From NCBI GenBank assembly GCA_037039685.1, contig JAWNGF010000008.1:1116001-1180000 (forward strand): a DNA stretch of 64,000 nt, in the 5' to 3' direction. Positions 11,276-23,963 of the stretch are shown piece by piece. How positions within the stretch are numbered: position 1 is the first letter of the stretch; every line of letters starts with the position of its first letter. The notes beneath the pieces were generated by a model, which worked only from the letters and a program-made list of their open reading frames with translations, did no database searches and was not told where the DNA came from. The DNA is from Ceratobasidium sp. AG-K (lineage: Eukaryota > Basidiomycota > Agaricomycetes > Cantharellales > Ceratobasidiaceae). A program made the translations under genes and the position numbers.

Positions 11276-13680
11276 ATGGACAGAGGCCAGAATACAACAG
11301 ACTTGATGCCCGGAACGAATCATACCGGTGGTCCCCCGATGCTGGCTCGTCCCCCAGGTCCGCCCGACTATGTATTCGCGATGGCAGGTAGATTATTGCC
11401 TTCAGTCTTCATAACCTAATATCAGTTGAATGGACAGGCTTATGAAGCATTCATTATGGCTGGAATCTTAGTTTTTGTCCTCTTTTCCCTTCCTCAGACG
11501 ATACGTTTTCTTAGGTCTGAGAGAGTCAATGAAGGGTGGCGGTTTTCCCAATCCGAAGACGCCGCACTATCGGGGGACGCCATTATCAAAATCACCAAAT
11601 TCGAATCCCGCATGGGCGATAGTGGTATCAAGACGAATCCCCCACAGGTACACACTGTCGCTTTCCCAGCAGCGGCTTTGGAGAGCGCGAGGAATCTTCG
11701 CACGATTTCTAGGTCTTACTTCGATTTTGACAAACCGCCCACAAAGGAAAGCGCTTCCTTGGCCCCGGTACCGCGTGGACAAAGCATCGTTGGCGCATGG
11801 ATAGATTGGATAGCTGCCAAGATGTCCAAGTTTATTGGAGGACCTGTTTCGATGCAACTCGGCCCATGGGTAAGTGGTTAGATAATAATGAAATCAAGGT
11901 GATTAGATGCTAACTTGACCCACCATTCAGCTCGTCGTTCTTGTTATCAATGTAGTTTCAAATGCACTTTTCTCACTCGGTGCCCCCTTCTTCGTCCTCC
12001 CCGATAGGCCGTAGGTACCCTTATTACATATTATTGCACTAAGGTTGAAGATTACGATAGAGCACACATTGCGATCGCACAGATTCCCGTCCTATTCATT
12101 CTCGCGACCAAGAATAACTTTCTTTCATATTTGTTAGGCAAGAGCTATGAGAAGTTGAACTTCATTCATAGGACAATGGGTAAATTAGGGTTTGCCCTTG
12201 ACTTCGACTCCGTACTTACTTACTGGAGATGTGTAGGGCGTCTCATTGCGTTGTGCGCTACACTACACGTGGTTGGACAGTGCAAGTCTTGCTGCAGAAC
12301 TGGTTGTTTTCAAGCGCGACTTACCCCCTTTCGTAGTTATCAAGTACTCTCAACGTGGCGCTCTCGGAGAACTTATGCGGATACCCTGGGTTCAGGCTGG
12401 CCTCGCAGCCTGGATTGGGCTCATAATTGTTACACTGGGAAGCATCGGACCAGTCCGGATCAAGCTGTATGACGTATTCCTAAATTCCCATGTAGTAGGG
12501 ATATTGATATTCATGGTCGCCTTACATTTCCGTGAGTGTATGCTCGGTTTTAATTGTTGAACTGTCGGTTAATCCGATATACACATAGATATGCCAGCAG
12601 TTGTCACGCCGTATACCCTGGCCGGTCTATCGTTTTATCTCATTGACCTGGTATTCCGTGCATGCAAAATGAGGCTTCGGCCGGCTAGAATCACAGCGCT
12701 CGACGACGAAATGACGCTTATCACTGTGCAAGGTATTAATGGCGGGTGGAGAGCCGGGCAGCATGTATGGCAAGTTTCATTCAACCATAAAGATCAGTTC
12801 ATTAGGCTTATTTAGGAAGAGCCAGGTTGCGCATATTGCAAGGCAACCGATCCTACGAATCTCACCCATTCACAATTGCCAACGCTCCGACTGCAGTCTC
12901 CGGACCCTCGGAGGGCTTACACCTTTACGCGCGAGTTGCTGGGAATTTTACACGCTCCCTAAACGCAGATGCAAGGTTGCGGCCTAACTCAAGCATAGAG
13001 GCCGATGTAATTGTTGACGGTCCATATGGTGGAACCATGACGATGGACCTTGCCGACAGTAAGAACGTGATGCTAATCGCAGGAGGTGCGGGCGCAAGCT
13101 TCGTTGTCTCTCTACTGGAGGACCTTGTGTTGCGATCCATGCAAGGGAAGGCTTTTACGGAGGTAATTGATCTTGTTTGGATCGTAAAGGCGAGCAAAAT
13201 TCTTAAATTATGTCGCACACGTCTTCTAATGCTAGTTTGGTAGGATTATGCGCACTTGAAGTGGCACATGGACATAATCGAGCGCAATATCGTAGCCGCG
13301 AGAACTTCGTCCGTTAGCCTCCGTATCCGTCTATATGTGACAGACTCCCAAACAGCACCGAAAGTCCCACAGTCTTCCGCCTCATTACCGCTTGAAGTCG
13401 TATTTAAGCGCCCAGACATCCCCGCTTTAGTGGCTGAGGCTGTAAACTATGCCGCGCTGGCCGGACAGTCCAGTGTTGCTGGTGGGGGCGGGTTAGCCCT
13501 TGCGACATGCGGCCCGGTGCTTATGGTCCGGGACGTACAACTTGCGACAAGGAGGGTTTCACTCAAAGATCGGAGACTAGCTGGAGGCGTTTCATTGCAC
13601 ACCGAGTAAGTAGATTTGGTGGATCATGATTAGTTCCTGGCTCATAAACCGGTAATTTCTCTAGAGTGTTCGGACTATAG
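11276..13680 (+). CDS. Ferric reductase/NADPH oxidase family transmembrane flavocytochrome
   Basis: Membrane haem-FAD enzyme that passes electrons from NAD(P)H across the plasma membrane, usually to Fe(III) or O2. Exon 2 has a membrane segment (MAGILVFVLFSLPQTIRFL). The ferric-reductase core includes NFLSYLLGKSYEKLNFIHRT and GRLIALCATLHVV, then WVQAGLAAWIGLIIVTLGS and VVGILIFMVALHFHMP. The FAD site is SHPFTIANAP near 12860. NAD-binding glycines are in VMLIAGGAGASFVVSLLED and GLALATCGPVLM. After a last intron it ends GGVSLHTEVFGL, the usual family C-terminus. One intron (12770-12825) is GC-AG and joins HVW to LRILQGNR. A break in frame near 12255-12290, between CATLHVV and SLAAELVVF, is not explained by an intron of normal size. 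The frame-1 start with MDRGQNTTDL is accepted because exon 2 follows in phase. Confidence 0.85.
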
Positions 13681-13774
13681 AATGTAGTGAAAACTGGGTG
13701 TTGCATTTTAATGTATGCGGGGTGTACCTTATCCTAGGCGGATACGGCCTAGTTGGGTTATACTAGTGGACATT

Positions 13775-14701
13775 TTATTTTCGCTTGACTTTTAGCTCCC
13801 CTTCAACAGCTGCTGCCTCGAGCCCCAAGCGCGGTAGTACAGCTTCGTATCGCGCAGTATCGGTATTCTTCAGATATCGGAGAATCTGTAATGGAATTCG
13901 TAAGGCGGGCCTTCAGGGAAACTACTGGCATACCTTGGCGCGTTTATGAACTAGTATGCGTAATGACCGACGGTTGTGAATATCGTGCGTATGCTGCTTT
14001 AGATGTGCGTCGAGATTCCGAATTTGAGCAGTAAGAATAGCAGCTAGAGTTGGGACAGATGGGTTAGTGTTGAAGTGCTTTCGAACTCGGGTAGCGGTAC
14101 CTTGAACTTCGGAACGACCAGTATCATTGGGCTTTCCGGGTGACGAGAATGCCTCTACGCATCGACGTCGATTTTCTACCGCGATTCCGGCAGCACTCGC
14201 ATTCCTAAGATCAACTAGTCGAGCAAGGTGAATGGCGCCAATCGCGGCCTTCGACTCGCACTCCTGTAGCTTCGCCACATGTGTGGCAGTGTTGCTATCG
14301 TATTGTGCGTTGGTCTCCATGAAAAACCTTTGTTGGGCTGTAACTTCGGGAAGCGTTTGGAACACGAGCTCCGCCTCTTGAGCCTTGATGCCAAAACTCA
14401 AATGCCCTGGAAGGGGAATCGGTCCCGAAGCAGTGTCCAGACTGCGAGACTGGGAGTCAAGGATGTTGGATTCGGTGAGCAGGATTTTGCAGAGTTCGCT
14501 ATTTTCCCAGAGTGTTCGTCCCTCAAGAGTATCCAAGTGGCCCAAAACTGGGTCCGGGCGGGTGTCTTCATTGTCACTTTTCTTCGACCGTTGTTTCTCT
14601 TCGTTTTTCCTCTTGTCTGCTCGGGCTTTCCGCGTCTTGTATGTTTCGTTGAGGGAGGCCGTAAGATGGAAGGGGCGGGAAAATGCTGGTATCATCCGCA
14701 A
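13775..14701 (-). CDS. Mitochondrial small-subunit ribosomal protein uS15m
   Basis: S15 domain protein of the mitochondrial ribosome. The N-terminal 160 residues are a basic mitochondrial extension (MRMIPAFSRPFHLTASLNET, rich in Lys/Arg). The S15 signature is in NDTGRSEVQGTATRVRKHF, AAILTAQIRNLDAHLKQHTHD and IHNRRSLRILVHKRAK. After one intron (about 13883-13935) the last exon reads ILRYLKNTDTARYEAVLPRL and ends VEGELKVKRK. Fungal mitoribosomal S15 proteins are long like this because of the N-terminal extension. It lies tail to tail with the ferric-reductase-like gene, whose stop is only about 95 bases away. Confidence 0.92.
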
Positions 14702-14936
14702 TAGGTTCGCGGTATGCGTTACAGCTTGAGAAGCATCATTACGGTGGTGTCGACAAGATCACCCCCTGTACCTACATTCAAACGCTTGGCGGGTGCTTTG
14801 AGCAAAGCCCAGCATGTCTCCGGAACGAAGGATCAAAGTCAAGATTAACGAAATAAGCGGTGGCTGTGCCATAACATAAGAGGTTTATTTGCTTCTGTAT
14901 ATGAGGTATGCATACGACTGGCCAAGTCATGCGAAA

Positions 14937-17900
14937 TCATTGTGTCTCTGTCACAGCCCGGCGCACAAGCAACGTTTCTTCGGTTCCAAGTTCTTCCACA
15001 AGGTGCGAAAAGCTGTTCACATTGCTAGCCGCACACTCTTTCAAGAATTGCAGCAGCTGGGCCTGTACGCAGCCATACTTGTCAGACGTAGGGATATCCC
15101 AGGTAACAGACTACTGACCCTCATGTCCATCTTAGAAATTGGGTCCTGACGCAAGTCTTCGTCGTCCAAGCCCCCTTTGCCATCCGACTCGCCGTCTTCC
15201 AGGTCAACACCAGCCAAGAACGCCAACTCATCGCGCTTCATCCCCAGATATAGTTTCTCCTCGTCAGCCCATTCATCCTGGAGAGATATCGTTAGTTGTA
15301 TCAGAGGGTGGGAATAAACCAGCTCCCGTACTGCTTCGTCAGAATCATCATCTGCGGTATCGGGGACATCCTTTGCGCTCATCGGCTCAACTTCCGCGCC
15401 CAGTTCTTGAAGTTCATGAATGATAATTTGCAGAGCCTTGATCGAGAACAAGACACTCTTGTACTCGTGAGGTGCTGCAATGCAAGTTGGTTAGTAATTT
15501 AACTGGAGTAAGCAAGTCGACAAACTTTGTTTGGCGCGAGAGCGAGTGATGATAACTAGCCGTGGTTCATTGAGACGTCGAAGCCAGAGTTTGAATATTA
15601 TTCTTACCATTCCGTGTTTCAGGCTTCACAATGAGGTCGCCCTTTACATGTATTTGGCGAAGGCTTGGTCGGTCTGAGATAAACATCTGACATAGGGCGA
15701 GAGTGCTAGTTTTATTCGTTAGTCCGCGACCTTGGGAGATAAACTAGGTAACGAACCTGATGCGCGACGGCCAGTTGCCCTGGAGCATTTCTGCGTTCTC
15801 GCACCACGCATGAATAAGAACTTCTAATCCGCTCCGGCCGTTTACAGATGTTGACTCGAGCAAGTTGAGGACCTGATCGCGTTGAGTGTAAATCAAATAT
15901 GCGAATGGAACAATGAGGCTCTATATATGCGATTAACAATAGACCGTTACTTCTGCTTAGCGTATCACTCACTTGTAAAAATGTTGCTGTTTTGGCTGAT
16001 TCGATTCGAGTAACCATGGCTTGTAATAGCTCGGGTAATACGGCACCAATCTGCTCCCCAGAACGCCTGAGTAGGTGAATGATCAAGTCACCTACGACGA
16101 GTCCCCCAGATTCGTTTTGGTCCCGCTGGAGCAAACGTGCCAAAAAGCTTAGGATGTTTTCAAACCCAGAGCGCCCACTAGAGTCGTGCCATTGAGCAAG
16201 TTGAGAGTGATCCTTGCGCACAATCAACGTTAAACACTCAATTCCGTTCTAAAATCCCAAGGGTTAATTCGGAAACAAGGAATAGATTGATAAATGCGAA
16301 CCTGAATGACGTCACGGTCTTCCGTCTCATTGACGACCTTGAAAAGGGCAGGGCCTAAGCTTGCAAAGAAACCTTGTCCAAGTTGCCCCTCGTGGGCGCC
16401 CCTTGTCAAGCCAGCAATTATTTCGAGTGCGGAGCTTGTCACCCATGTTTCCTCGTTTGATACCGAGGCTAGCGCGTTCGCCAGTGAAGGGAGTGCCTGT
16501 GAGACAGTTGCTTGATATGACGCTACTGAGAGTCCTTCGAATACGTCCGTGATCACGGAGAGTAATACTTGATCTAGCAACGGTTTGAGCGAGATATTCA
16601 TCCCGATAAGTAAAACACCATGGTACCTTTGACATTTTTCTGCCATACATCCAGCAACGCAGTCGTCAAGGAGCTCGCATGATCCGCGGTAAGCCATTTC
16701 CCTTCTTCGACCTTGAGCAGCACGGCTAATGTCTCCATCACCGAAGCCAGGGTCTCTTCCACCGTGAAAAGCAAGAGCGGGGCCAAATCTTGAAGTATCC
16801 GGGGCGCGACCCCAGCGACCGTCTCGTCGGGAATATGAGAAATAAAACTGTCGTATTACCTATGTCAAAACGAATATGCTGATGATCCTTGGTTTGATAA
16901 CTTACTTGCGAATGGCCTTGACAGCTGATACCTTGACTGGAGCTTTAGTTGATTCGGATTTCAGGATGGTCCAGGCCACCTCCAGGTATTGGAGTTGGGC
17001 CTCCTGGGGTAGAATGGATGCATACTGACTTGCAAATACTATTGCTCGTCCTTGTAGGAATGGATACTCTGTAGAATATGTTAGCGCCGCGCTTCAATTG
17101 GTTGTAATCATCCTACCTCCTGCAGATGTCAGTTGAAGTATAAATTCCCTGATCATAGCATCAATGTGTATTGGCTTCGGGCGCCCCTCCGACTCTTCAA
17201 TCTCGATACATTCAAGGATCGATTCCGAATGAGTACCTAGTACCGCCAAGAGTGCCTCGAGAGGCTTCCACCTAGTCGACTAGTTCAACAACACATGTGA
17301 TACAGATGATGGTAGACCGCTTACCACTCTTTGGTCCGATCGGGGGTCTGTAGCTGCTGTACAGCGTTTTGTGTAACGGATTGTAATGCTTGGAGAGTGG
17401 GAACCGCAATACGGTCCAGGAAATGCTGCAAACAGTTATTCCCTACAGCCTGACTTTTTGGGTGAAACATACCATTACTAGATCGAACCCGGCAACCCGC
17501 AAGCTAAATAAACCTGCTTCATCTTCTTCATCTGCGACAAAAGCGTTGGGGTTATTGGTCCAGTTCTCTTCCTAAATAACGTGATTAGAGATATGAATTC
17601 TATGTGATGTTACGCTTACATCCTCCTCTGTCATTTGGGACCACCCGGCTACCATTTCAACGTAATTATGCAGCGCCCCGTCAGTAGTCTCGAACCATGA
17701 ACGGCCTACCGACGTCCGAGCAGCACTTCCAACATAATCGAGAAGGGCGCTTGCAAGATTCGTGAGTGAGACCTCTTGATCTGAATCATCGCTAGACGTT
17801 GGAGGCACCGCCTCAGCATCAGCGCGAACATAGTGGTTGACGAAAGCAGGGAGTAGGCGGTTAAGATGGGTGAGTGAATGAGTAAGAAGGGTGGGAGCGA

Positions 17901-18976
17901 ATGGGGCGAGTGATTTGGGAAAGCTCGTATGAATGGTGTTTAAAGACTATATGCGAAATTAGCCTTCATCTAGTGTGTGGTGCTGATGCACGAACTCGAT
18001 ATATCTCCGTCCTAACGGCAAGCCCATCCCAATTACTATCGCTCGCAATGTCCATTTGGGGATCAATGGCAAGCAACACCTGGAACGCGTTCAACCAAGT
18101 AGGAAGAACAGAGGTAGTCGCCTCGGTGACAGCAGAGGGGTGTTGCTCTTTGACCATATATAATGCCTCTACACATTGTCTAAACACGGAAATGGTCCTA
18201 GCTCGTGTCAACGCTGAATGTTTCTGCGAGACCAAAAAATTGGCACTAATATTAAAAAAAAAATGCGAACGAAATACCTACCAAGTGGTCGCCAAGAATG
18301 TTCATCAGGACTGGCAATAATTGTCTTAGAATAGGAAGGATTTGATCCTCAGTCACATCGGACCGGACGAATTCTGCCATCACCTGCATAGATCCATGGA
18401 TAGCATCAACGTTGTCGGTTCCCAGCAAGGCGATTAGATGGTCGAGAAGTTCAGGATACTCATCCGGCCAGTCGCAGTGGGCAATGAGGGAGCAAGCTGC
18501 AGCGCTAAGACTGCGGATTTTGCGAATAGGATCAGATAGACCTTTCAGTATCTTCGCGCGTATTTCTGTTTTGATCTACGCGTCGAGGGTTATTAATGTG
18601 CGCAGAATATCGAAGGGTGGCCTACCTCGACAGGAGGCGCGCTGCCTCTAAATCCGGGAAAAAACGGTGACCATCGTTCGTTGATATACTTTCGAAGCAA
18701 TGTTCCTGCTAAGTAATTGCCAAAGTGTTAGCTCCAGCAAAGGCAAGGAGTGGAGAAGACCTATCTGTCGATTGGTCAACTCCAGTTCATTAGACGTTAA
18801 TATTTCAGTTAGCTGGAGCCCAGTCTCTAAACAAATGCGTCAAACCAGCAGGCTTTCATACGATCGAGCGACTAACGAGGTTGTGCGGACAACTCTGACA
18901 GCTTCAGCTCGGCCGCAATGCGAATGTTAGGGTCTGGATTAAGAGTTTGTTGCAATGTGGGTAGTAGGTCTCCCAT
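14937..18976 (-). CDS. Importin-9/Kap114-like karyopherin beta
   Basis: Nuclear import receptor of the importin-beta superfamily. The start MGDLLPTLQQTLNPDPNIRI fits the importin N-terminal domain. HEAT-repeat blocks follow in many exons, for example APLLLFTVEETLASVMETLA (near 16727-16786) and WVTSSALEIIAGLTRGAHEG. The acidic region with WADEEKLYLGMKRDELAFLA, EPMSAKDVPDTADDDSDEAV and QLLQFLKECAASNVNSFSHL near the end is like the Kap114/IPO9 C-terminus. It ends RRAVTETQ. More than a dozen introns are present. Kap114 carries TBP and histones into the nucleus; that cargo is known for the family and inferred here. The alternative, another importin-beta paralogue, is less likely given the acidic C-terminal insertion. 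Not every internal splice junction was checked. Confidence 0.84.
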
Positions 18977-19185
18977 GGCTACCAATATTATTCGACGATT
19001 AGCTGCTCAAGTGCGAGTGAAGTACGGTGTTAAGGACGTGTCAAGGACAAACGCGCTCAGTCGCCAGTTCTGGCTCTGGCACACGTGATCAAGTTCAAAT
19101 CCAAGTCTTTACTAAACCCTGATTCTTTATCACAAAGGCATCCAGAAATACAACATCCAACTATATGGTATCAACTAACTAAATC

Positions 19186-20743
19186 TCAGGCCCGATCGGA
19201 CGATTCACCGGTCACAGTCTCTCGTTCCAATACAGTGAGAACCCGTAAGGAGTCGCCTACCCTAAGGATACCCGACGCTTCCGCTACCGCATTGACGCCG
19301 AAACAAGCCGTCGCACCCTTTTCCGGCTCCACTCGCCTAAACTTCGTGATTACCTGATAGTACATGTGTTACCGTCGGTCCTACCGCACAAACTAATCAA
19401 GCTAGATACGTACCTTGAAGGGGACAGCGTCATCACGGACACCGGTTTGGACGTCAATGTTAGGAAGCTGGATACGCAAGCATTCGAGGTCAGCACATCG
19501 AACGCGAATGACATGATAGGACTCGCCAAGCATCTTCCACAACGCTTCACAATCGAAATTACGCCTCCTCCATTGTGTGTATCTCCAATCTGAACATCCC
19601 CCCAATAATCCTCATTAAAGGGGGCTGGGGACCCGGATACGACAATATTGGGACGAAATCTAACCGTGGTCAGCGGTCAGTATCAATCAATTCAAAACCA
19701 TTGTCATAATTACCTCTCCATAACGAGTTCCTCTGTTTGCCACCGTGGAGAAATTCCTCCAACCTTCCAGCTCTCCTCTCCGCTCGCACTGAGTCGCACC
19801 TTTTCTTGAACAGCAGCCAAGCTTTCGGTTGTGGCCAAGAGAAATGGGTAGCCATCTTGAAAGCGTACAGCTACATCAAGATCGGGATGGGTCGAAGTCG
19901 GCTCTGCGGCTCTGCGCTTTGGGCCCTTCAGGACCAGGAGGACGTCACGACCTAGATACGATGACAAGAGTGCAGAGGGTGTATTCGCAGTATCTGTTGG
20001 TATAGACGATTGCGCGACGTAAGCATCAAGTCCACTGCTCTTCCAGATTTGCACGTCGGATATGCTAGTCATTCCAAGTTAATACCAAAACTCCACAGAA
20101 CACACATATGCATACAGTTCCCAGTGTTCCAAAGTTTCAGCAGAGCAACTGAGGGGTGTCTTGAACGCGCTTAGACCAGATTCTCGGGGAAAGGAGACAA
20201 CGAGTAAGGGTTCCTCGCCCTCTTCTATCGCTGTCTCGATCAATACCATCTAACGTGAAGTATGAAGTAAATCAGGCGGCTACTCAAGCAAAGGGCCACA
20301 CACCTTGGGTATTTGCCTCGCAGTTATAAACCTGTGTGAAATGGCATCCACTATTACATATTGTCTATCGTACTAGAAAGCATAGGGTAGGTTTATGTAG
20401 ATATCCGTGTATTCATTGATATGGTTTTTTTTTCCACTGACCTGCAAGCCTTCAGGCGTATACTTTGATTCGGACAGCGATATTCCACGACAACTCTATC
20501 GAGGAAAGTAAGTCAGATTGTACCAAAAAAGTATAGTATTAGTTTACTTTGATTGGATGGACTATGTGGTTGGGAGGATCAGGGGGATGAACGCTACTGC
20601 ACAAAGCTAGATGTCTCACCAAGTAGCTTCGTAACCCTGATATCAACTCCTCCCGCAAGAGCTACAGCAGCCGATTCGAACGTAATCAATTCAGTCGCTC
20701 AACTAAACCTGTGGCGCAACACACCTAGCTCGGATATTGCCAT
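19186..20743 (-). CDS. MOSC domain protein
   Basis: MOSC proteins bind the molybdenum cofactor sulfur centre (as in mARC/YcbX-type amidoxime reductases). The N-terminal beta-barrel begins DIRVTKLL joined over an intron to VHPIKSCRGISLSESKYTPE, then YDRQYVIVDAISHRFITARQ and IPKMVLIETAIEEGE, a typical MOSC_N. The MOSC domain follows: QDGYPFLLATTESLAAVQEK, FRPNIVVSGSPAPFNEDYWG, then DTQWRRRNFDCEALWKML region, CRIQLPNIDVQTGVRDD type residues and the last exon VITKFRRVEPEKGATACFGV. It ends TVTGESSDRA. The N-terminus is tentative: an ATG at 20743 (MAISEL) splices in frame over an intron ending near 20675; an in-frame ATG at 20830 is possible. Cellular location is not evident. Confidence 0.85.
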
Positions 20744-21231
20744 TGAAATCTCGGGGGTAATACCTGGTCGTGTACTAGATGTGGCTGAAGGGAGTCTTGG
20801 ACCGCTAGCGAACAGCGCCTGCCCTACCATCCTGGTTATTGTCTGATAAGATCCCAGGATTACGTTTATAAACGCAAAAACGTATTCTGTCAAAGACAAC
20901 TATACAAAACGACTGTAAACATCAGGCAATTACGCAAGTCGGCAACATACCATATTCAATGAACGCCGGTTTCACAGGTTGCGAGGGAATCTGCAGCACC
21001 GAGCCCTTCAAAGCAGGGTTTTATACGAACGAAAATTCGAGTCATCATGGCCCGTGGTTGGCTGACGTACAAGGCGGATTTCAGTGTAAATCCAATTGGC
21101 ACAACTGCCTGATCCCCGAGTACGGCCGGAACAAGCGCTGCATTCAGGCAAGTAACCCTCTCGCAGCCTCGGTTTCAGTAACTATTGATTTATCACAATA
21201 TACATGCAAGTCCTTGGGTTTTGCAGAAATT
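20744..21231. other. Spacer between MOSC gene start and the Pin1 gene end
   Basis: About 490 bases. It includes the MOSC promoter or first exon region and the 3' region of the prolyl isomerase. An open frame on the plus strand that begins here runs antisense to the Pin1 coding exon and is not counted as a gene. Confidence 0.5.
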
Positions 21232-21851
21232 TCAGCCCGTACGCATGATGAGGTGAACGCCAGAATCGGTCTCGACGACACCGCTAATACCACCAACTGG
21301 AAGGGCGAGTACTCCTTCCTCAAATGGCTTTTGCATCTGGCCTTTACCGAACCACCCCAAGTCGCCTTGGTTCCTATGAGACGAGCAATCTGAATGCTTT
21401 TCCGCTAGGGCGCCGAACTTGTCGCGGTCACCGCCGATCTCTGAAGCATATCCTTGCAGGATCTCGATCGCCTCCTCTTTCGACCGAGTAATATTGGCCT
21501 ATGGCATGCGTCTTAGAATAAATTAACGAAGCAATTTAATTTTTTTACCTCCTTCCAGCTTGACGGGCGTCGGCTACCGTTGTGCTTGACGAGTAGATGG
21601 CTGGCGCGCATCTGGCCCCGAGTCGCATCTGACGAGTCCGCCTTGCCCTGGGGCAAATATTCCGCCGCTCCTGGGAGAGCTCTGATATCTTCCTCAGTGA
21701 GGCCTTCTGGAGTGTCCCAACGCGACTCTTTTGTCTCAATATTGTAAAAGTAATGAACCTTCTTGAGTTCGACATGCGGACCTCCCAGGAAGACTGCAAG
21801 TGAAGTGATTAGACCCAGCGGGTGTAAGAAATTAGAACAATTTCTTGCCAT
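21232..21851 (-). CDS. ess1: Pin1/Ess1 peptidyl-prolyl isomerase (WW + parvulin)
   Basis: Phosphorylation-dependent prolyl isomerase acting on the RNA polymerase II C-terminal domain and mitotic phosphoproteins. After a GC-AG intron (21794-21848) directly behind the start codon, exon 2 reads SSWEVRMSNSR, then HYFYNIETKESRWDTPEGL, so the WW domain with both Trp is present. A linker leads into the parvulin domain: RGQMRASHLLVKHNGSRRPS, EEAIEILQGYASEIGGDRDK, ALAEKHSDCSSHRNQGDLGW, FGKGQMQKPFEEGVLALPVG and SGVHLIMRTG. Basic phosphate-binding residues and the active-site Cys are retained. A one-base frame break lies near 21760 between MSNSR and KVHYFYN: the sequence has AGAAGG where AGAAAGG would restore the frame. 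A homopolymer error is the simplest explanation. The gene is essential in yeast. Confidence 0.9.
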
Positions 21852-22190
21852 CTTCGATTACTCTAGTATAGTCTTTGGGCGACTTATCGTGGTGGGATTG
21901 CGGAATGATGGGCTCCTCCGTTAGGCGTCACCTATATGTCAGGTCTGACGTAATATCATTTGCTTCGCCTTTGATTACTGAAAAGGCTGCACGCCCTTGG
22001 AATTCTCCAATACTCTCCAACTGCTCTAGTATTCGTCAATTTTGGACAAACCCTTTGCTTATTCTTGCTATACTGTGTAGTGATTACTTCGGTAAAAACA
22101 TCATTTGCTAAAGTAGATACCTGCTAATATCCCTTAGGTTTCGACTAGATCTATTAGTTTCAATAGAGCGATAGCGCCGATATTTACTGG
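21852..22190. other. Divergent promoter region between Pin1 and COG8
   Basis: About 340 bases between two outward-facing genes. No recognisable coding sequence and no clear TATA box. Confidence 0.5.
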
Positions 22191-23963
22191 ATGGCAACAC
22201 CATCGGACACCGGCCCAACCCCCGTCAATGACGAGCCGAGCGCAGCGTTTGCCACCCTGTCCGAACTCCTGTCCCAGGCCACGGGAAATGACCTCTCTCA
22301 ACCTATCGCCCAGTCATATCTCAAGCACCTCTCCGCACTAGACCTAACGTCTATTCGACTAGAGCCTTCGGCATTATCTTCTGAATCCTCCCAACTAAGA
22401 ACTGAACTTACCAATCTATGCCATGATCAGCATAATACCTTCTTGACCGTCCATTCGACAACTCGCGATCTAAATCTCTCTTTTGGGTCACTTGACGAAT
22501 CTCTTGGTAACCTACTCAAAGACCTTCCCGAATTAGAGTCACAATGTCGTGCATTTGCAGCTTCAACCCGCGAAATACAGCAATCTCGCAGCCGCGCCTC
22601 GTTAGTTCTTGAACAACACGACAAACTACTTGATGTTTTGACCATCCCACAGCTCATCGACACATGCTCTCGAAACGGCCACTATGCCGAAGCCCTGGAC
22701 CTTGCGACACACGCGGCAAGCCTTGCAGGCCGATTCCCCGAGATACAAGCTATATGTGACGTAGCGGCTGAGGCGGAGATCTGCGTCCGTGGTATACGTG
22801 CCAATCTCTTGATGGTACTTAGAGAGCCTGCTAAACTTCCAGCGTTGGCGAAATCCGTCAACCTACTACGTCGTATGAAGGCACTAAATGAAAACGAACT
22901 GGCTTTGGCGTTTTTAGCTGGTCGGGTAACCAACCTGAATGCATCAATCGCAGCCATTGAGCGAGATGGCGCTGACCAGCTCGAAGAGCTATCAAAATAT
23001 CTAAAGCGATATATCGATACATTCAGAGAAAGCCTTCATGAAATTGTCACACAGTTCTCGACCATATTTCTCGAGAGAGCACCCACAGAACAAGACCAAT
23101 CAAATCCGGTACCCATAGTGCAGTCCAATAACCATCTCCTAGGCGAGGTTGCACGGCACGTTGTCGAACTCCTCCGCTCAGTCCTCGACTTTTCACTTCC
23201 ACGTATCTCCGATCCTTCTGCGCTGAATGCGCTACTTTCTCAGCTTTCATACTGCGGCTCGGCTTTTGCCCGCATTGGCCTCGATTTCCGCCCGATGCTT
23301 CCCATACTCTTTGAACAAGCTGTCATCTCGGGAGTCAATAGGACACTGGAACAGGGTACCACCAGCTTCTCCCAGCGAATATCGAAAATGCAAAAGTCAC
23401 AAAAGCTCCCAACTCTATGGCTAGTTACTCCGGAACATGCAGGTGATCCCCCCATGGCTTCTCGCTCCGTTCCAGGCACTACGTATCACCCGCCTTCATT
23501 GTTGTCATCATATCCCCCGATCGCTATGCTCGCGAATTCGTACATTAACTCACTTAACCAACTTCGTCTACTGGCTCCAACCAATACACTACCTCAAGTA
23601 TACGATCTATACTGCACGAGTATTGCGGGATCCAGTTCCACGCTGTTGGCTTATGCTAAGGATGTAGTTGCCTCGGAAAAATCCAAACCTCGTCGGACGA
23701 GTATCGACGGCGAGGACGAGCAAAATCGTATAATCTTGGCGGGTGCAGGTCTGGCCATATCTCGTTCTCTCTCTCAATTCGTGCTTTCCGGCCTCGTTCA
23801 AGGCGTATATGCGCAGTCTTCCGAGGAGTGGATACCTCCCAAGACTGAGAGTGTCATTTTATTACAAGAATCTGAGAAGAGCTGGGAAACCTGGCTATCC
23901 GAATTGGGCCTGCTCAGTCATAGTACGGAGGCTGAGGCTCCGGAGGGCCTGCCCACTAGTTGA
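22191..23963 (+). CDS. cog8: Conserved oligomeric Golgi complex subunit 8 (Dor1 family)
   Basis: Tethering-complex subunit for retrograde traffic within the Golgi. The single exon of 590 codons is open from MATPSDTGPTPVNDEP to EAPEGLPTS. The Dor1 domain is marked by QSYLKHLSALDLTSIRLEPS (residues about 43-62), LESQCRAFAASTREIQQSRS, then VLEQHDKLLDVLTIPQLIDT and NGHYAEALDLATHAASLAG, which are diagnostic for COG8. The remainder is helical as expected for a COG rod. Its length agrees with other fungal COG8 proteins. It is unusual here in having no intron, whereas most neighbours have four or more. An AATAAA-like sequence follows the stop near 24032. Confidence 0.93.
   Translation: MATPSDTGPTPVNDEPSAAFATLSELLSQATGNDLSQPIAQSYLKHLSALDLTSIRLEPSALSSESSQLRTELTNLCHDQHNTFLTVHSTTRDLNLSFGSLDESLGNLLKDLPELESQCRAFAASTREIQQSRSRASLVLEQHDKLLDVLTIPQLIDTCSRNGHYAEALDLATHAASLAGRFPEIQAICDVAAEAEICVRGIRANLLMVLREPAKLPALAKSVNLLRRMKALNENELALAFLAGRVTNLNASIAAIERDGADQLEELSKYLKRYIDTFRESLHEIVTQFSTIFLERAPTEQDQSNPVPIVQSNNHLLGEVARHVVELLRSVLDFSLPRISDPSALNALLSQLSYCGSAFARIGLDFRPMLPILFEQAVISGVNRTLEQGTTSFSQRISKMQKSQKLPTLWLVTPEHAGDPPMASRSVPGTTYHPPSLLSSYPPIAMLANSYINSLNQLRLLAPTNTLPQVYDLYCTSIAGSSSTLLAYAKDVVASEKSKPRRTSIDGEDEQNRIILAGAGLAISRSLSQFVLSGLVQGVYAQSSEEWIPPKTESVILLQESEKSWETWLSELGLLSHSTEAEAPEGLPTS

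Noticed and set aside
17470..17510. tRNA B-box-like TCGAACCCGG
   Set aside because: It lies in the importin coding region and no cloverleaf or A box could be drawn around it.
20959..21393. 144-codon plus-strand frame
   Set aside because: It overlaps the Pin1 parvulin exon in antisense, and the Pin1 sequence is unmistakable.
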